In this document: positions 15,837 to 23,988 of the stretch, one piece after another
Layout of the letters: each line of letters begins with the position of its first letter
How positions within the stretch are numbered: position 1 is the stretch's first letter
Source: JAIBCC01 sp963763855
GTDB lineage: Bacteria; Acidobacteriota; Blastocatellia; Pyrinomonadales; Pyrinomonadaceae
Reading direction: 5' to 3'
Assembly (NCBI GenBank): GCA_963763855.1
Contig: CAVXPU010000005.1
Coordinates: 1,860,001-1,924,000 of the forward strand
DNA: 64,000 bases
The notes under the pieces: model-generated
Seen by the model: the letters and a program-made list of their open reading frames with translations, nothing else
What the model was told of the DNA's origin: nothing
The model's database searches: none
Program-made: the position numbers and the translations under genes

Positions 15837-17138
15837 ATGCAAATTATTCGCTATCCTAAAAAAGAAGATTGGAAAGAAATTTTACGACGTCCGGCATTTG
15901 AAACGGCTGATTTAACTAAAACTGTTTCTAGTATTCTGGATGAAGTTAAATCGCACGGCGACAATGCTTTACGCAAATTTACCAAACAATTTGACGGCGT
16001 TGACATTGAAAACTTACAAGTTTCCGATGCTGAATTTGAAGAAGCTGAACGAAATGTTTCTGATGAATTAAAGCAAGCGATTCAAATCGCGAAGGCAAAT
16101 ATCGAAAAGTTTCACGAGTCGCAAATCGAGGAAATTAAAAAGGTTGAGACAACCGAAGGCGTTTTATGCTGGCGAAAATCCGTGGCGATTGAAAAAGTTG
16201 GGTTATACATTCCAGCTGGCACAGCTCCGCTCTTTTCAACCGTTTTGATGCTGGCAGTTCCCGCTAAAATCGCTGGTTGTAGAGAAATTATTTTATGCTC
16301 ACCGCCGAATAAAAATGGCGAGATTGATGATGTAATTCTTTACACAGCAAGGCTTTGCGGAGTTACAAAAGTTTTCAAAGTCGGCGGAGTCCAAGCAATC
16401 GGAGCGATGGCATACGGCACGGAAACTGTTCCAAATGTTTATAAGATTTTTGGTCCAGGCAATCAATATGTAACCGCCGCCAAGCAGATGGTTTCACAAA
16501 CGGGTGTGGCGATTGATATGCCCGCCGGACCTTCGGAGGTAGCCGTATTTGCAGATGAAACTTCGATTCCTGAATTTGTAGCGGCGGATCTATTGTCGCA
16601 AGCCGAACATGGAACTGACAGCCAAGTTATTTTGGTTTCAACCAGCGAAAATGTGATTAAACAATCAATAAATGAGGTAAATAAACAGCTTGTGATGTTA
16701 CCACGAAAGGCGATTGCAGAAATATCCATCGGAAATTCAAAGGCGATTTTAATTGAAACTCAAACCGAAGCCATCGAAGTCTTAAACGAATATGCTGCCG
16801 AGCATTTAATTATAGCAGTTGAAAACGCAGATGAGGTTGCCGAAAAAATTATCAACGCCGGTTCAATTTTCATCGGAAATTACTCGTGCGAATCAGCGGG
16901 CGATTATGCGTCGGGGACTAATCATACGTTGCCGACCAATGGCTACGCCAAAAATTACAGCGGTGTTTCGCTTGATTCATTTGTCAAAAAAATCACGTTT
17001 CAAAAGTTGTCTGAAAAAGGAATTTTGAATCTTGGAAAAACGATAGAATTGATGGCGGAAGCGGAGCATTTACACGCTCACAAAAATGCCATTTCGGTTC
17101 GATTAGAAAAAATTCAAAGGCAGAAACCCGCACGTTAG
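15837..17138 (+). CDS. hisD: Histidinol dehydrogenase
   Basis: A 433-residue zinc enzyme catalysing the last two oxidations, histidinol to histidine. It has the GLYIPAGTAPLFSTVLMLAVPAKIAG NAD region (written here in overlapping parts: GLYIPAGT, PLFSTVLM), KVFKVGGVQAIGAMAYGTE, IFGPGNQYV, DMPAGPSEVAV, AEHGTDSQ and the terminal AEAEHLHAHKNAISVRL. It begins five bases after hisG. The last few residues (QRQKPAR) come from a copy of an interspersed repeat that runs across the stop codon, so the C-terminus may have been altered by repeat insertion. Confidence 0.96.
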   Translation: MQIIRYPKKEDWKEILRRPAFETADLTKTVSSILDEVKSHGDNALRKFTKQFDGVDIENLQVSDAEFEEAERNVSDELKQAIQIAKANIEKFHESQIEEIKKVETTEGVLCWRKSVAIEKVGLYIPAGTAPLFSTVLMLAVPAKIAGCREIILCSPPNKNGEIDDVILYTARLCGVTKVFKVGGVQAIGAMAYGTETVPNVYKIFGPGNQYVTAAKQMVSQTGVAIDMPAGPSEVAVFADETSIPEFVAADLLSQAEHGTDSQVILVSTSENVIKQSINEVNKQLVMLPRKAIAEISIGNSKAILIETQTEAIEVLNEYAAEHLIIAVENADEVAEKIINAGSIFIGNYSCESAGDYASGTNHTLPTNGYAKNYSGVSLDSFVKKITFQKLSEKGILNLGKTIELMAEAEHLHAHKNAISVRLEKIQRQKPAR

Positions 17139-17146
17139 TAAGGGTG
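17127..17146 (+). repeat. Interspersed repeat copy across the hisD stop
   Basis: CCCGCACGTTAGTAAGGGTG matches, with one insertion and few changes, both arms of the palindromic repeat between hisB and hisH (CCCGCACGAAGTAAGGGC in complement). Confidence 0.6.
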
Positions 17147-17160
17147 TTGACATTGTAACT

Positions 17161-18225
17161 ATGGAATTCAATTTAGAAAATTTAGTTCGTGAAAATATCA
17201 AACGACTAACGCCGTATTCATCTGCACGCAAGGAGTTTAGCGGCGTGGCGAATATTTTTCTTGATACCAATGAAAATAGTTTTGGTTCGCCGATTGAGCC
17301 GAATTATCATCGCTACCCTGACCCGTTGCAGTTGAAAATCAAGGAAATTGTTGCCGAATGGAATGGAGTAAAAACGAGCGAAATTTTTATCGGAAACGGT
17401 AGCGATGAGGCGATTGATTTACTTTTTCGGATTTTCTGCGAATCGAAAATAGACAATATTTTGATTTGTCCGCCGACTTATGGAATGTATGAAGTTTCGG
17501 CGGAAATCAACGATGTTGCGATAAAACGGGCGAATTTAACCGAAGATTTTCAACTTGATTTTGTTGAAATCAAACCCCAAATTGATGAAAACACGAAACT
17601 CATTTTCTTTTGTTCGCCAAATAATCCAACCGGAAATTCTTTGAATCGAAGCGAAATATTAGATTTTGCCAAAACTTTCAACGGAATTGTAGTCATTGAC
17701 GAAGCCTACGTTCATTTTTCAAAAGAAAAGAGTTTCGTTTCAGAAATTGTCAATTCTCCTAATTTAGTTGTGATGCAGACATTTTCAAAGGCATGGGGAT
17801 TAGCGGGGCTACGGGTCGGATTGGCATTTGCAAATGATGCAATCATTAGACTTTTTAACAATGTAAAGCCTCCGTATAATGTTTCGCAGATTGCTCAAGA
17901 GGCTGTGTTAGATGCTTTAAATGAGAAAGTGAAAGTCGAAAAAACGATTGGGAAGATCATTTCAGAACGTGAAAAATTGATCGAAAATCTGGCTAGATTA
18001 AAACTCGTTACCAAAATCTATCCGACTGATGCGAATTTTATATTAGTCAAAACGACTGATGCGAATTCGATTTACAAATTTTTGCTAAATGAAACAATCG
18101 TTGTGCGAAATCGAAATTCGGTAGAGTTGTGCGAAGGATGTTTACGAATTACGATTGGAACGCCAGACGAAAACGCTAAATTATTGGAATCATTAGAGAA
18201 ATATGAAAAGAGTATTGTTCATTGA
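17161..18225 (+). CDS. hisC: Histidinol-phosphate aminotransferase
   Basis: A 354-residue PLP-dependent class I/II aminotransferase that converts imidazole-acetol phosphate to histidinol phosphate. Markers are DTNENSFGSP, FIGNGSDEAIDLLFR, CPPTYGMYE, CSPNNPTGNS, VVIDEAYVHF and TFSKAWGLAGLRVG, whose lysine carries PLP. It starts 22 bases after hisD and overlaps hisB by 23 bases, indicating translational coupling. Confidence 0.96.
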   Translation: MEFNLENLVRENIKRLTPYSSARKEFSGVANIFLDTNENSFGSPIEPNYHRYPDPLQLKIKEIVAEWNGVKTSEIFIGNGSDEAIDLLFRIFCESKIDNILICPPTYGMYEVSAEINDVAIKRANLTEDFQLDFVEIKPQIDENTKLIFFCSPNNPTGNSLNRSEILDFAKTFNGIVVIDEAYVHFSKEKSFVSEIVNSPNLVVMQTFSKAWGLAGLRVGLAFANDAIIRLFNNVKPPYNVSQIAQEAVLDALNEKVKVEKTIGKIISEREKLIENLARLKLVTKIYPTDANFILVKTTDANSIYKFLLNETIVVRNRNSVELCEGCLRITIGTPDENAKLLESLEKYEKSIVH

Positions 18226-19312
18226 CCGCGACGGAACACTTATTTATGAACCGGAAGACTTTCAGATTGATGCGTTTGAAAAACTGAAATTCCTGCCGTA
18301 TGTTTTTTCGAGCTTGGGGAAAATTGCCCGCGAACTCGATTTTGAACTCGTCTTGGTTACGAATCAAGACGGACTAGGAACTCGTAAAAACCCTGAAAAG
18401 AAGTTCTTTCCGGTGCATAATTTTATTTTGCAAACGCTTGAAAATGAAGGAATTACTTTCAAAGAAGTTTGTATTGACCGTTCCTTTGAAAAGGAAAATA
18501 GTCCGAATCGCAAACCGCGAACCGGGATGCTGACGAAATATTTTTCTGATGATTGTGATTTGAAAAACTCGTTCGTAATCGGCGACCGCGACACTGATAT
18601 TCAACTTGCTAAAAATCTCGGAGCAAAAGCGATTTTTATCAAGAATCCATATTTTGAAGTTCATCAAACGGGCGAAACTGTTAAGTTAATTGCTTGCGAT
18701 TGGCGGGACATTTACGACTTTTTGAAGTCTCCCGAACGCAAAATTTCACATAGCCGAAAGACTGAAGAGACCGATATTTTGGTCGAGCTAAATCTTGACG
18801 GCAAAGGAATTGCCGAGATTTCAACCGGGATTTCTTTCTTCGATCACATGCTTGAACAAATTGCTAGACACGGGAATTTGGACTTGAAAATAGCTTGCAA
18901 AGGAGATTTGCATATTGACGAGCATCACACGATTGAAGACGTGGCGATCACACTCGGCGAAGCGTTTTCGCTGACTCTCGCTGACAAACGCGGGATGGAA
19001 CGCTACGGATTTTGCTTGCCGATGGATGATTGTTTGGCTCAAGTTGCGATTGATTTTGGCGGACGAAATTGGTGTGTTTGGGAAGCCGAATTCAAACGCG
19101 AAAAAATTGGCGAAATGCCGACTGAAATGTTCTTTCATTTCTTCAAGTCATTTTCCGATAAAGCATTGTGTAATTTGAACATAAAGGCAGAAGGCACAAA
19201 CGAACATCACAAAATTGAAGGAATCTTTAAGGCGTTTGCGAAAGCGATCAAAATGGCGGTCAAAAGAGATGTTGGAAACGATAGTTTGCCTTCGACCAAA
19301 GGGATTTTATAA
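18203..19312 (+). CDS. hisB: Bifunctional histidinol-phosphatase / imidazoleglycerol-phosphate dehydratase
   Basis: A fusion of an HAD phosphatase (about 1-170) and IGP dehydratase (about 190-369), the arrangement known from enterobacteria and Bacteroidota. The phosphatase half has the nucleophile motif FIDRDGTL, VTNQDGLGT and VIGDRDTDIQLA. The dehydratase half has FFDHMLEQIARHG, DEHHTIEDVAI, FGGR and EGTNEHHKIEG with the metal-binding histidines. The four Cys/His zinc ligands of the E. coli phosphatase loop are mostly absent (CIDRSFEKENSPNRKP). That loop is close to my memory of Bacteroidota HisB, hinting at shared ancestry or transfer. Confidence 0.95.
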   Translation: MKRVLFIDRDGTLIYEPEDFQIDAFEKLKFLPYVFSSLGKIARELDFELVLVTNQDGLGTRKNPEKKFFPVHNFILQTLENEGITFKEVCIDRSFEKENSPNRKPRTGMLTKYFSDDCDLKNSFVIGDRDTDIQLAKNLGAKAIFIKNPYFEVHQTGETVKLIACDWRDIYDFLKSPERKISHSRKTEETDILVELNLDGKGIAEISTGISFFDHMLEQIARHGNLDLKIACKGDLHIDEHHTIEDVAITLGEAFSLTLADKRGMERYGFCLPMDDCLAQVAIDFGGRNWCVWEAEFKREKIGEMPTEMFFHFFKSFSDKALCNLNIKAEGTNEHHKIEGIFKAFAKAIKMAVKRDVGNDSLPSTKGIL

Positions 19313-19325
19313 AAATGTAGAAACA

Positions 19326-19396
19326 CGCACGAAGTAAGTGTGCCTTTCGCAAATAACCAATCCTGTAGATAATGAAAAACGCCCTTACTTCGTGCG
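19326..19396. repeat. Palindromic repeat between hisB and hisH
   Basis: Arms CGCACGAAGTAAG (19326-19338) and CTTACTTCGTGCG (19384-19396) are exact complements around a 45-base loop. A related single arm occurs at the hisD stop. Confidence 0.8.
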
Positions 19397-19414
19397 GGCT
19401 TCTGCAAACAAGAA

Positions 19415-19999
19415 ATGAAAATTGCTATCGTAAAATATAACGCAGGAAACGTTGAATCCGTCAAAAATGCTTTGACTCGTTTGGAGATTGAGCCGATTAT
19501 TTCAGACGATGCCGAAATTCTGCAAACTGCTGATAAGGTTATCTTTCCGGGTGTTGGCGAAGCTTCAACAGCGATGAATTATCTACACGAAAGGAAACTC
19601 GACCAAGTTATCAAATCGCTCAAGCAGCCTGTTTTGGGAATTTGTTTAGGGATGCAGCTTTTGTGCGAAACTTCGGATGAAAATAACACAGATTGTTTAG
19701 GAATTTTACCCTATCGTGTCAATCAATTTTCAGCTGAAAATCTAAAAGTCCCGCAGATTGGGTGGAACAACATTTTTGACTTGAAAGGCAAACTTTTTGA
19801 AGGAATTTCCGAAAATTCTTACGTCTATTTTGTTCACGGATACTATGTCGAAAGCGGCAAAGAAACGGTGGCAAGTTGCGATTATGGAATTGAATATAGT
19901 GCAGCCGTCGAACATGAAAACTTCTATGCGGTTCAATTTCATCCTGAAAAATCGGGCGAAGTTGGTGCGAAAATTTTAGAGAATTTTTTAAAGGTTTGA
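19415..19999 (+). CDS. hisH: Imidazole glycerol phosphate synthase, glutaminase subunit
   Basis: A 194-residue class I glutamine amidotransferase that feeds ammonia to HisF. It has KYNAGNVESVKNAL, VIFPGVGEAS, the nucleophile elbow PVLGICLGMQLL and the catalytic pair in AVQFHPEKSGEVG. It is separated from hisB by about 100 bases of palindromic repeat rather than by overlap, and from hisA by a second, unrelated inverted repeat. Confidence 0.96.
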   Translation: MKIAIVKYNAGNVESVKNALTRLEIEPIISDDAEILQTADKVIFPGVGEASTAMNYLHERKLDQVIKSLKQPVLGICLGMQLLCETSDENNTDCLGILPYRVNQFSAENLKVPQIGWNNIFDLKGKLFEGISENSYVYFVHGYYVESGKETVASCDYGIEYSAAVEHENFYAVQFHPEKSGEVGAKILENFLKV

Positions 20000-20003
20000 A
20001 CCG

Positions 20004-20091
20004 CGAAGTTTCACGAAGAAAGCACGAAGATTAAAGAATGCAACTAAAGTTAGTGAGATTAAACCCTTCGTGCTTTCTTCGTGAAACTTCG
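20004..20091. repeat. 26-bp perfect inverted repeat between hisH and hisA
   Basis: The arms 20004-20029 and 20066-20091 are exact complements (core CACGAAGAAAGCACGAAG) around a 36-base loop. They could form a very stable mRNA hairpin. The arm is built from CACGAAG units, like other short periodic intergenic repeats. Confidence 0.85.
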
Positions 20092-20105
20092 TGATAGGTA
20101 AAAAT

Positions 20106-20834
20106 ATGATCGAAGTAATTCCCGCTATTGATTTGATTGATGGCAAATGTGTTCGGCTTTCGCAAGGCGATTTTGAAAAGAAGAAAATTTATAACGAAAA
20201 TCCTCTTGAGGTGGCAAAAGAGTTTGAGCAATTCGGCATTAAACGTCTGCATCTAGTTGATTTAGACGGAGCGAAGAATGGAAAAGTTACAAATCTGCAA
20301 ACGCTGGAAATGATTGCCGAAAATACAAATTTAACAATTGATTTTGGCGGCGGTATTAAAACTGAGGAAGATATTCAATCCATTTTTGATGTCGGTGCAA
20401 GCATCGCAAGTATTGGAAGCATTGCAGTTAAGGATTCAGAAAAGTTTTTCTCGTGGCTCAAAAAGTATGGGAGCGACAAGATTTTGCTCGGTGCGGACGT
20501 GCGTATTGGGAAATTGGCAATCAATGGTTGGTTAACTGATACGGAGTTAGAAATTTTGCCGTTTTTGGAAAACTATTTCACACAAGGCGTTAAACAGGTT
20601 TTCTGCACCGACATCAGTAAAGACGGGCTGTTGCAGGGAAGTTCAAACGAATTATACGGCGAAATTTTGTCGAAATTGCCGAAACTAAAACTGATTGCCA
20701 GCGGCGGTGTCAGCAGAATTGAAGACGTTTGTGAACTCGAAAAAATCGGCTGTTCGGGCGTAATTATCGGCAAGGCAATTTACGAAGGCAGAATTAAATT
20801 GGAGGAATTAAGAGAAGGATTTGCCCGCGAATAA
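20106..20834 (+). CDS. hisA: ProFAR isomerase
   Basis: A 242-residue TIM barrel that isomerises the aminoaldose ProFAR to the aminoketose PRFAR. It begins MIEVIPAIDLIDGKCVRLSQG (Asp 8 region), has HLVDLDGAKNG, IDFGGGIKTEEDI, a DISKDGLLQG block carrying the second catalytic Asp, and ASGGVSRIEDV. ATG at 20106 is preceded by TAGGT; an upstream GTG at 20091 lies inside the inverted repeat and is less likely. The stop codon is inside a 10-bp periodic repeat. Confidence 0.96.
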   Translation: MIEVIPAIDLIDGKCVRLSQGDFEKKKIYNENPLEVAKEFEQFGIKRLHLVDLDGAKNGKVTNLQTLEMIAENTNLTIDFGGGIKTEEDIQSIFDVGASIASIGSIAVKDSEKFFSWLKKYGSDKILLGADVRIGKLAINGWLTDTELEILPFLENYFTQGVKQVFCTDISKDGLLQGSSNELYGEILSKLPKLKLIASGGVSRIEDVCELEKIGCSGVIIGKAIYEGRIKLEELREGFARE

Positions 20835-20856
20835 ACGCGAATTTATGCGAATCGAA
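20827..20856. repeat. 10-bp periodic repeat at the hisA/hisF junction
   Basis: GCGAAT recurs at 20827, 20837 and 20847 with exact ten-base spacing; the first copy overlaps the hisA stop codon. Confidence 0.65.
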
Positions 20857-20876
20857 GACCAATCCAAAATCGAAAT

Positions 20877-21632
20877 ATGCTTGCAAAAAGAATAATTCCG
20901 TGTCTCGATGTGAAAGACGGTCGCACCGTTAAAGGCACTAATTTCATCAATTTACGAGATGCCGGCGATGCGGTAGAACTCGGCAAATTGTATTGCGAAA
21001 ATGGAGCGGACGAACTTGTTTTTCTCGACATCACCGCGACTATCGAAAAGCGAAAAACCTTTTCCGAATTGGTCAAGCGAATTGCCCGCGAAATCAACAT
21101 TCCTTTTACTGTGGGCGGTGGGATAAATTCGGTCGAAGATATTGAAATTTTGCTCGGCTCAGGTGCGGATAAAGTTTCAATCAATACTTCGGCAGTTAAA
21201 AATCCTAAGCTCTTGGCTGATGCGGCAAAAAATTTCGGTTCGCAATGTGTCGTCTTAGCAATTGACGCGAAACTCATTGAAAATGAATGGTTTGTGTTTC
21301 TGAATGGCGGACGGACTCCGACTGAATTAAAGGCTTTGGTATGGGCAAAACGAGGCGTAGAACTCGGAGCCGGGGAAATTCTATTGACTTCGATGAATGC
21401 GGACGGCACGAAAGAGGGTTTTGAAATTGGTCTAACGCGGTTGATTTCCGAAAGTGTAAATGTTCCGATAATCGCATCGGGCGGAGCAGGAACGATGGAG
21501 CATTTCGTAGAAGTATTTACCGAAGGAAAAGCCGATGCAGGACTCGCGGCTAGCATTTTTCACTTTCGGGAAATTGAGATTCAAGATTTAAAAGGATATT
21601 TGAAGGAAAATAGGATTGAAGTAAGGATTTAA
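20877..21632 (+). CDS. hisF: Imidazole glycerol phosphate synthase, cyclase subunit
   Basis: A 251-residue TIM barrel that uses ammonia from HisH to form imidazole glycerol phosphate and AICAR. It has the start MLAKRIIPCLDVKDGRTVKG with the catalytic Asp, ELVFLDITAT, FTVGGGINSVEDIE, ADKVSINTSAV, LTSMNADGTKEG with the second catalytic Asp, and ASGGAGTMEHF. AICAR links this step to purine synthesis; purD lies elsewhere in the window. It is 42 bases downstream of hisA. Confidence 0.97.
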   Translation: MLAKRIIPCLDVKDGRTVKGTNFINLRDAGDAVELGKLYCENGADELVFLDITATIEKRKTFSELVKRIAREINIPFTVGGGINSVEDIEILLGSGADKVSINTSAVKNPKLLADAAKNFGSQCVVLAIDAKLIENEWFVFLNGGRTPTELKALVWAKRGVELGAGEILLTSMNADGTKEGFEIGLTRLISESVNVPIIASGGAGTMEHFVEVFTEGKADAGLAASIFHFREIEIQDLKGYLKENRIEVRI

Positions 21633-21652
21633 ATTGTTAATTAAAAGGCGAT

Positions 21653-21687
21653 TTCCATTAACAATTAACAATTTACCATTAACAATT
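21653..21687. repeat. AT-rich TTAACAAT repeat before hisIE
   Basis: CCATTAACAATT occurs twice in the 35 bases before the hisIE ATG, with TTAACAATTAACAATT in between. Similar AT-rich runs precede thrS and the 8158 gene. Confidence 0.5.
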
Positions 21688-22281
21688 ATGAAAGTTGATT
21701 TTAACAAATATGCTGACGGTTTAGTTCCCACAATTATCCAAGATTTTGCCACGAATAAAGTCTTAATGTTGGGTTTTATGAATGCCGAATCTTTTGCGAA
21801 AACTCAAGAAACTCAACGAGTTACATTTTTCTCACGATCACGGCAGACTCTTTGGACAAAAGGCGAAACTAGCGGGAATTTTCTGCACGTTAAAGAAATT
21901 TTGGTTGATTGTGATAGCGATACAATTTTGGTTGAAGCGATTCCGACAGGCGTAGTTTGTCATACCGGTGCGGACACTTGTTTTAATGAAAAAAATGAAA
22001 CAGATAATTACTTGTTTGAACTCGAAAAAGTTATCAAACTTCGCAAAATTGAGCCTTCGGAAAGTTCATATACATCCAAATTGTTTGCTAAAGGAATCAA
22101 TAAAATTGCTCAAAAGGTTGGCGAAGAAGCGGTTGAATTAGTTATCGAAGCGAAGGACAATAATGATGAGTTGTTCAAAAATGAAGCCGCCGATTTGCTT
22201 TATCATTTTTTGGTGCTTTTGGCTGCGAAAGATATTGATTTACAGGATGTTATGGAGACTTTGAAGAAGCGACGACGATAA
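21688..22281 (+). CDS. hisIE: Bifunctional phosphoribosyl-AMP cyclohydrolase / phosphoribosyl-ATP pyrophosphatase
   Basis: A 197-residue fusion for steps 2 and 3 of histidine synthesis. The HisI part (about 1-105) has VLMLGFMNAESFA, FFSRSRQTLWTKGETSGN and the cysteine/histidine metal residues in VDCDSD and GVVCHTGADTCF. The HisE part (about 108-197) has the MazG-like helices ending KVGEEAVELVIEAKD and NEAADLLYHFLVLLAAKDI. ATG at 21688 was chosen; the 18 codons upstream are AT-repeat sequence. It closes the operon. Confidence 0.96.
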   Translation: MKVDFNKYADGLVPTIIQDFATNKVLMLGFMNAESFAKTQETQRVTFFSRSRQTLWTKGETSGNFLHVKEILVDCDSDTILVEAIPTGVVCHTGADTCFNEKNETDNYLFELEKVIKLRKIEPSESSYTSKLFAKGINKIAQKVGEEAVELVIEAKDNNDELFKNEAADLLYHFLVLLAAKDIDLQDVMETLKKRRR

Positions 22282-22324
22282 AAACTTGAACTATTTCACT
22301 AAAAGTTACGTTATTTTTGGTGAA

Positions 22325-23149
22325 ATGGAAATAAATATTCAACATATTTTACCGAAAAGTGAAGTTCTGCAAAAGCACATCGCCTATTATTTCGCCTTTG
22401 AATTTCACGGCTCAGACCCGCCAAAAGAATTACTTTCCTATCCGAATCATTTACATTTGGTCACGATTTACAAAAAGTTTTACCCGATTTTTTCCGGAAA
22501 TAATTACACTTTTAAGATCAATAATAAATTAACCGTTGATATTTCGGGCAGATTTACCCAACCTTTGGTTCATAAATTATCAGTTCCAATGAAGGGAATC
22601 ACGATTGTTTTTAAGCCTGTCGGTATAAATTTCTTTTGCGATAAACCGTTTAACGAAATTGTCCCGAATATATGGGCAGAGTTTCCTTTTTGGCATGAAA
22701 AAGAGAATGAGTTAGAGCAACTGCTTGATTTACAAGACGTTAGTGAAATTGGCAAAAGGCTTGATTCAATAATGCTTTCATTTTACCGCCCATTTGAAAA
22801 CAACATTTTGACTGAAACTTTGTCACTTTTGCATGGAAATTATGCAGATTACAACGTCGAACAAATTGCGAAAATTATCAAAGTCAGCCGTAAAACTATT
22901 TTGCGTCAGTTTAAAAAACATCTCGGCGTAAGCATTACCGATTATCGGCGGATTTTGCGTTTTCGAGATGCAATCAAACTCCATCGCGGCAAAGACGAAA
23001 AATTAACTAAACTCGCATACGAAATCTACTTTTGTGATCAATCACATTTTATCAAAGACATTCAAAAAATGACCGGCGAAAATCCAAAAATGATATTCAA
23101 AGAATCTGAATTTATAAAAGGTGCTCCTTTTTTTATCAAAATCCGCTAA
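22325..23149 (+). CDS. AraC-family transcriptional regulator
   Basis: A 274-residue protein with a C-terminal AraC/XylS double HTH (about 180-265): DYNVEQIAKIIKVSRKTILRQFKKHLG as first helix-turn-helix (shown here by its ends DYNVEQIAKI and RQFKKHLG) and LTKLAYEIYFCDQSHFIKDIQKMTG as second. The N-terminal half resembles the cupin-like DUF6597 sensor domain found in such regulators (HLHLVTIYK, KGITIVFKPVG). ATG at 22325 has GGTG close by; an upstream TTG at 22286 is possible. The likely target is the DUF4386 gene directly downstream. Confidence 0.85.
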   Translation: MEINIQHILPKSEVLQKHIAYYFAFEFHGSDPPKELLSYPNHLHLVTIYKKFYPIFSGNNYTFKINNKLTVDISGRFTQPLVHKLSVPMKGITIVFKPVGINFFCDKPFNEIVPNIWAEFPFWHEKENELEQLLDLQDVSEIGKRLDSIMLSFYRPFENNILTETLSLLHGNYADYNVEQIAKIIKVSRKTILRQFKKHLGVSITDYRRILRFRDAIKLHRGKDEKLTKLAYEIYFCDQSHFIKDIQKMTGENPKMIFKESEFIKGAPFFIKIR

Positions 23150-23228
23150 GTGTCCCGAAATTACAATTTTACTTATTTGAAAAAAGCTAAAGTCTTCTAA
23201 TAAAAAGGAGTTATCAAATTTTATTTAT

Positions 23229-23918
23229 ATGGAAAACAAAACAAAATCATACCAAACTATTGCCCGAATCGTCGGAGCATTGTTCCTTTTAATCCTTATT
23301 CTAGGAATGTATAACAATCTATTTTTGCTCGGACCAATCAGTTTTTCAAAAGATTTTCTAACAAGTGTCGGGACAAATTCAAATGCGGTTATCTCATCGG
23401 TTTTATTGAGTTTATTTACGGGCATTCTGTCGCTGATAATTGATATTTTGCTGTTTGGCATTTTCAAAACATACAGCAGAAATTTCGCTATCGGATATTT
23501 GATGTTTGGCGTTATTAAGTTTTGCTTTGGAATTGTTGATAATGCGGCTGTTTTTGCGTTGTTAGCGGCAAGTAATGAGTTTTTGCAAAGCGGAGCAACT
23601 GACGCAAGTCTTTATAAAACAATCGGAAATATCATTGGGAATGCTCGTGAGATGACTCATTTGATTGATATTCTATTCGGCTTTTTAGTCTATGGATGTT
23701 TTTTCTATTTAATGTTTAAAGGGCGGCTTTTGCCAATATTTTTTATCATCTTTGGTTTCATCGCCTCGTTTTTAGGTGCAACCGAAATGTTGTTAAATTT
23801 GTATGGCATCAATCACAAATGGCACATGTTGATGTTGTTGCCATTGGCTTTGTGCCAGCTTCTTTTTTCAATTTGGTTAATTATGAAAGGGTTTAGTTCA
23901 GCAGACAAACTTGATTAA
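23229..23918 (+). CDS. DUF4386 family membrane protein
   Basis: A 229-residue protein with six or seven predicted membrane segments, matching DUF4386: an early IARIVGALFLLILILGMY helix, the conserved YNNLFLLGP region, a central stretch with GNAREMTHLIDILFGFLVYGC and a late FGFIASFLGATEMLLNLYG. Its biochemical role is unknown. It is preceded by an AAGGAG site and by an AraC regulator 80 bases upstream on the same strand. Confidence 0.75.
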   Translation: MENKTKSYQTIARIVGALFLLILILGMYNNLFLLGPISFSKDFLTSVGTNSNAVISSVLLSLFTGILSLIIDILLFGIFKTYSRNFAIGYLMFGVIKFCFGIVDNAAVFALLAASNEFLQSGATDASLYKTIGNIIGNAREMTHLIDILFGFLVYGCFFYLMFKGRLLPIFFIIFGFIASFLGATEMLLNLYGINHKWHMLMLLPLALCQLLFSIWLIMKGFSSADKLD

Positions 23919-23927
23919 TATCGGCAA

Positions 23928-23968
23928 AAAGGACACAAATTCAGTAGAAATTCCTTTTTGTGTCCTTT
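23928..23968. terminator. Bidirectional terminator hairpin
   Basis: AAAGGACACAAA pairs perfectly with TTTGTGTCCTTT around a short loop. It lies between the convergent stop codons of the DUF4386 and S10 peptidase genes, with A runs on one side and T runs on the other. Confidence 0.85.
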
Positions 23969-23988
23969 CGTGTTTGTTCTTGGCTAAT

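Noticed and set aside
19326..20091. CRISPR-like array in the his operon
   Set aside because: The repeats are of different types, occur once or twice, and have no regular spacers or cas genes.
20004..20091. Terminator between hisH and hisA
   Set aside because: The 26-bp hairpin has a 36-base loop and no T run, and the operon continues; a repeat is a better description.
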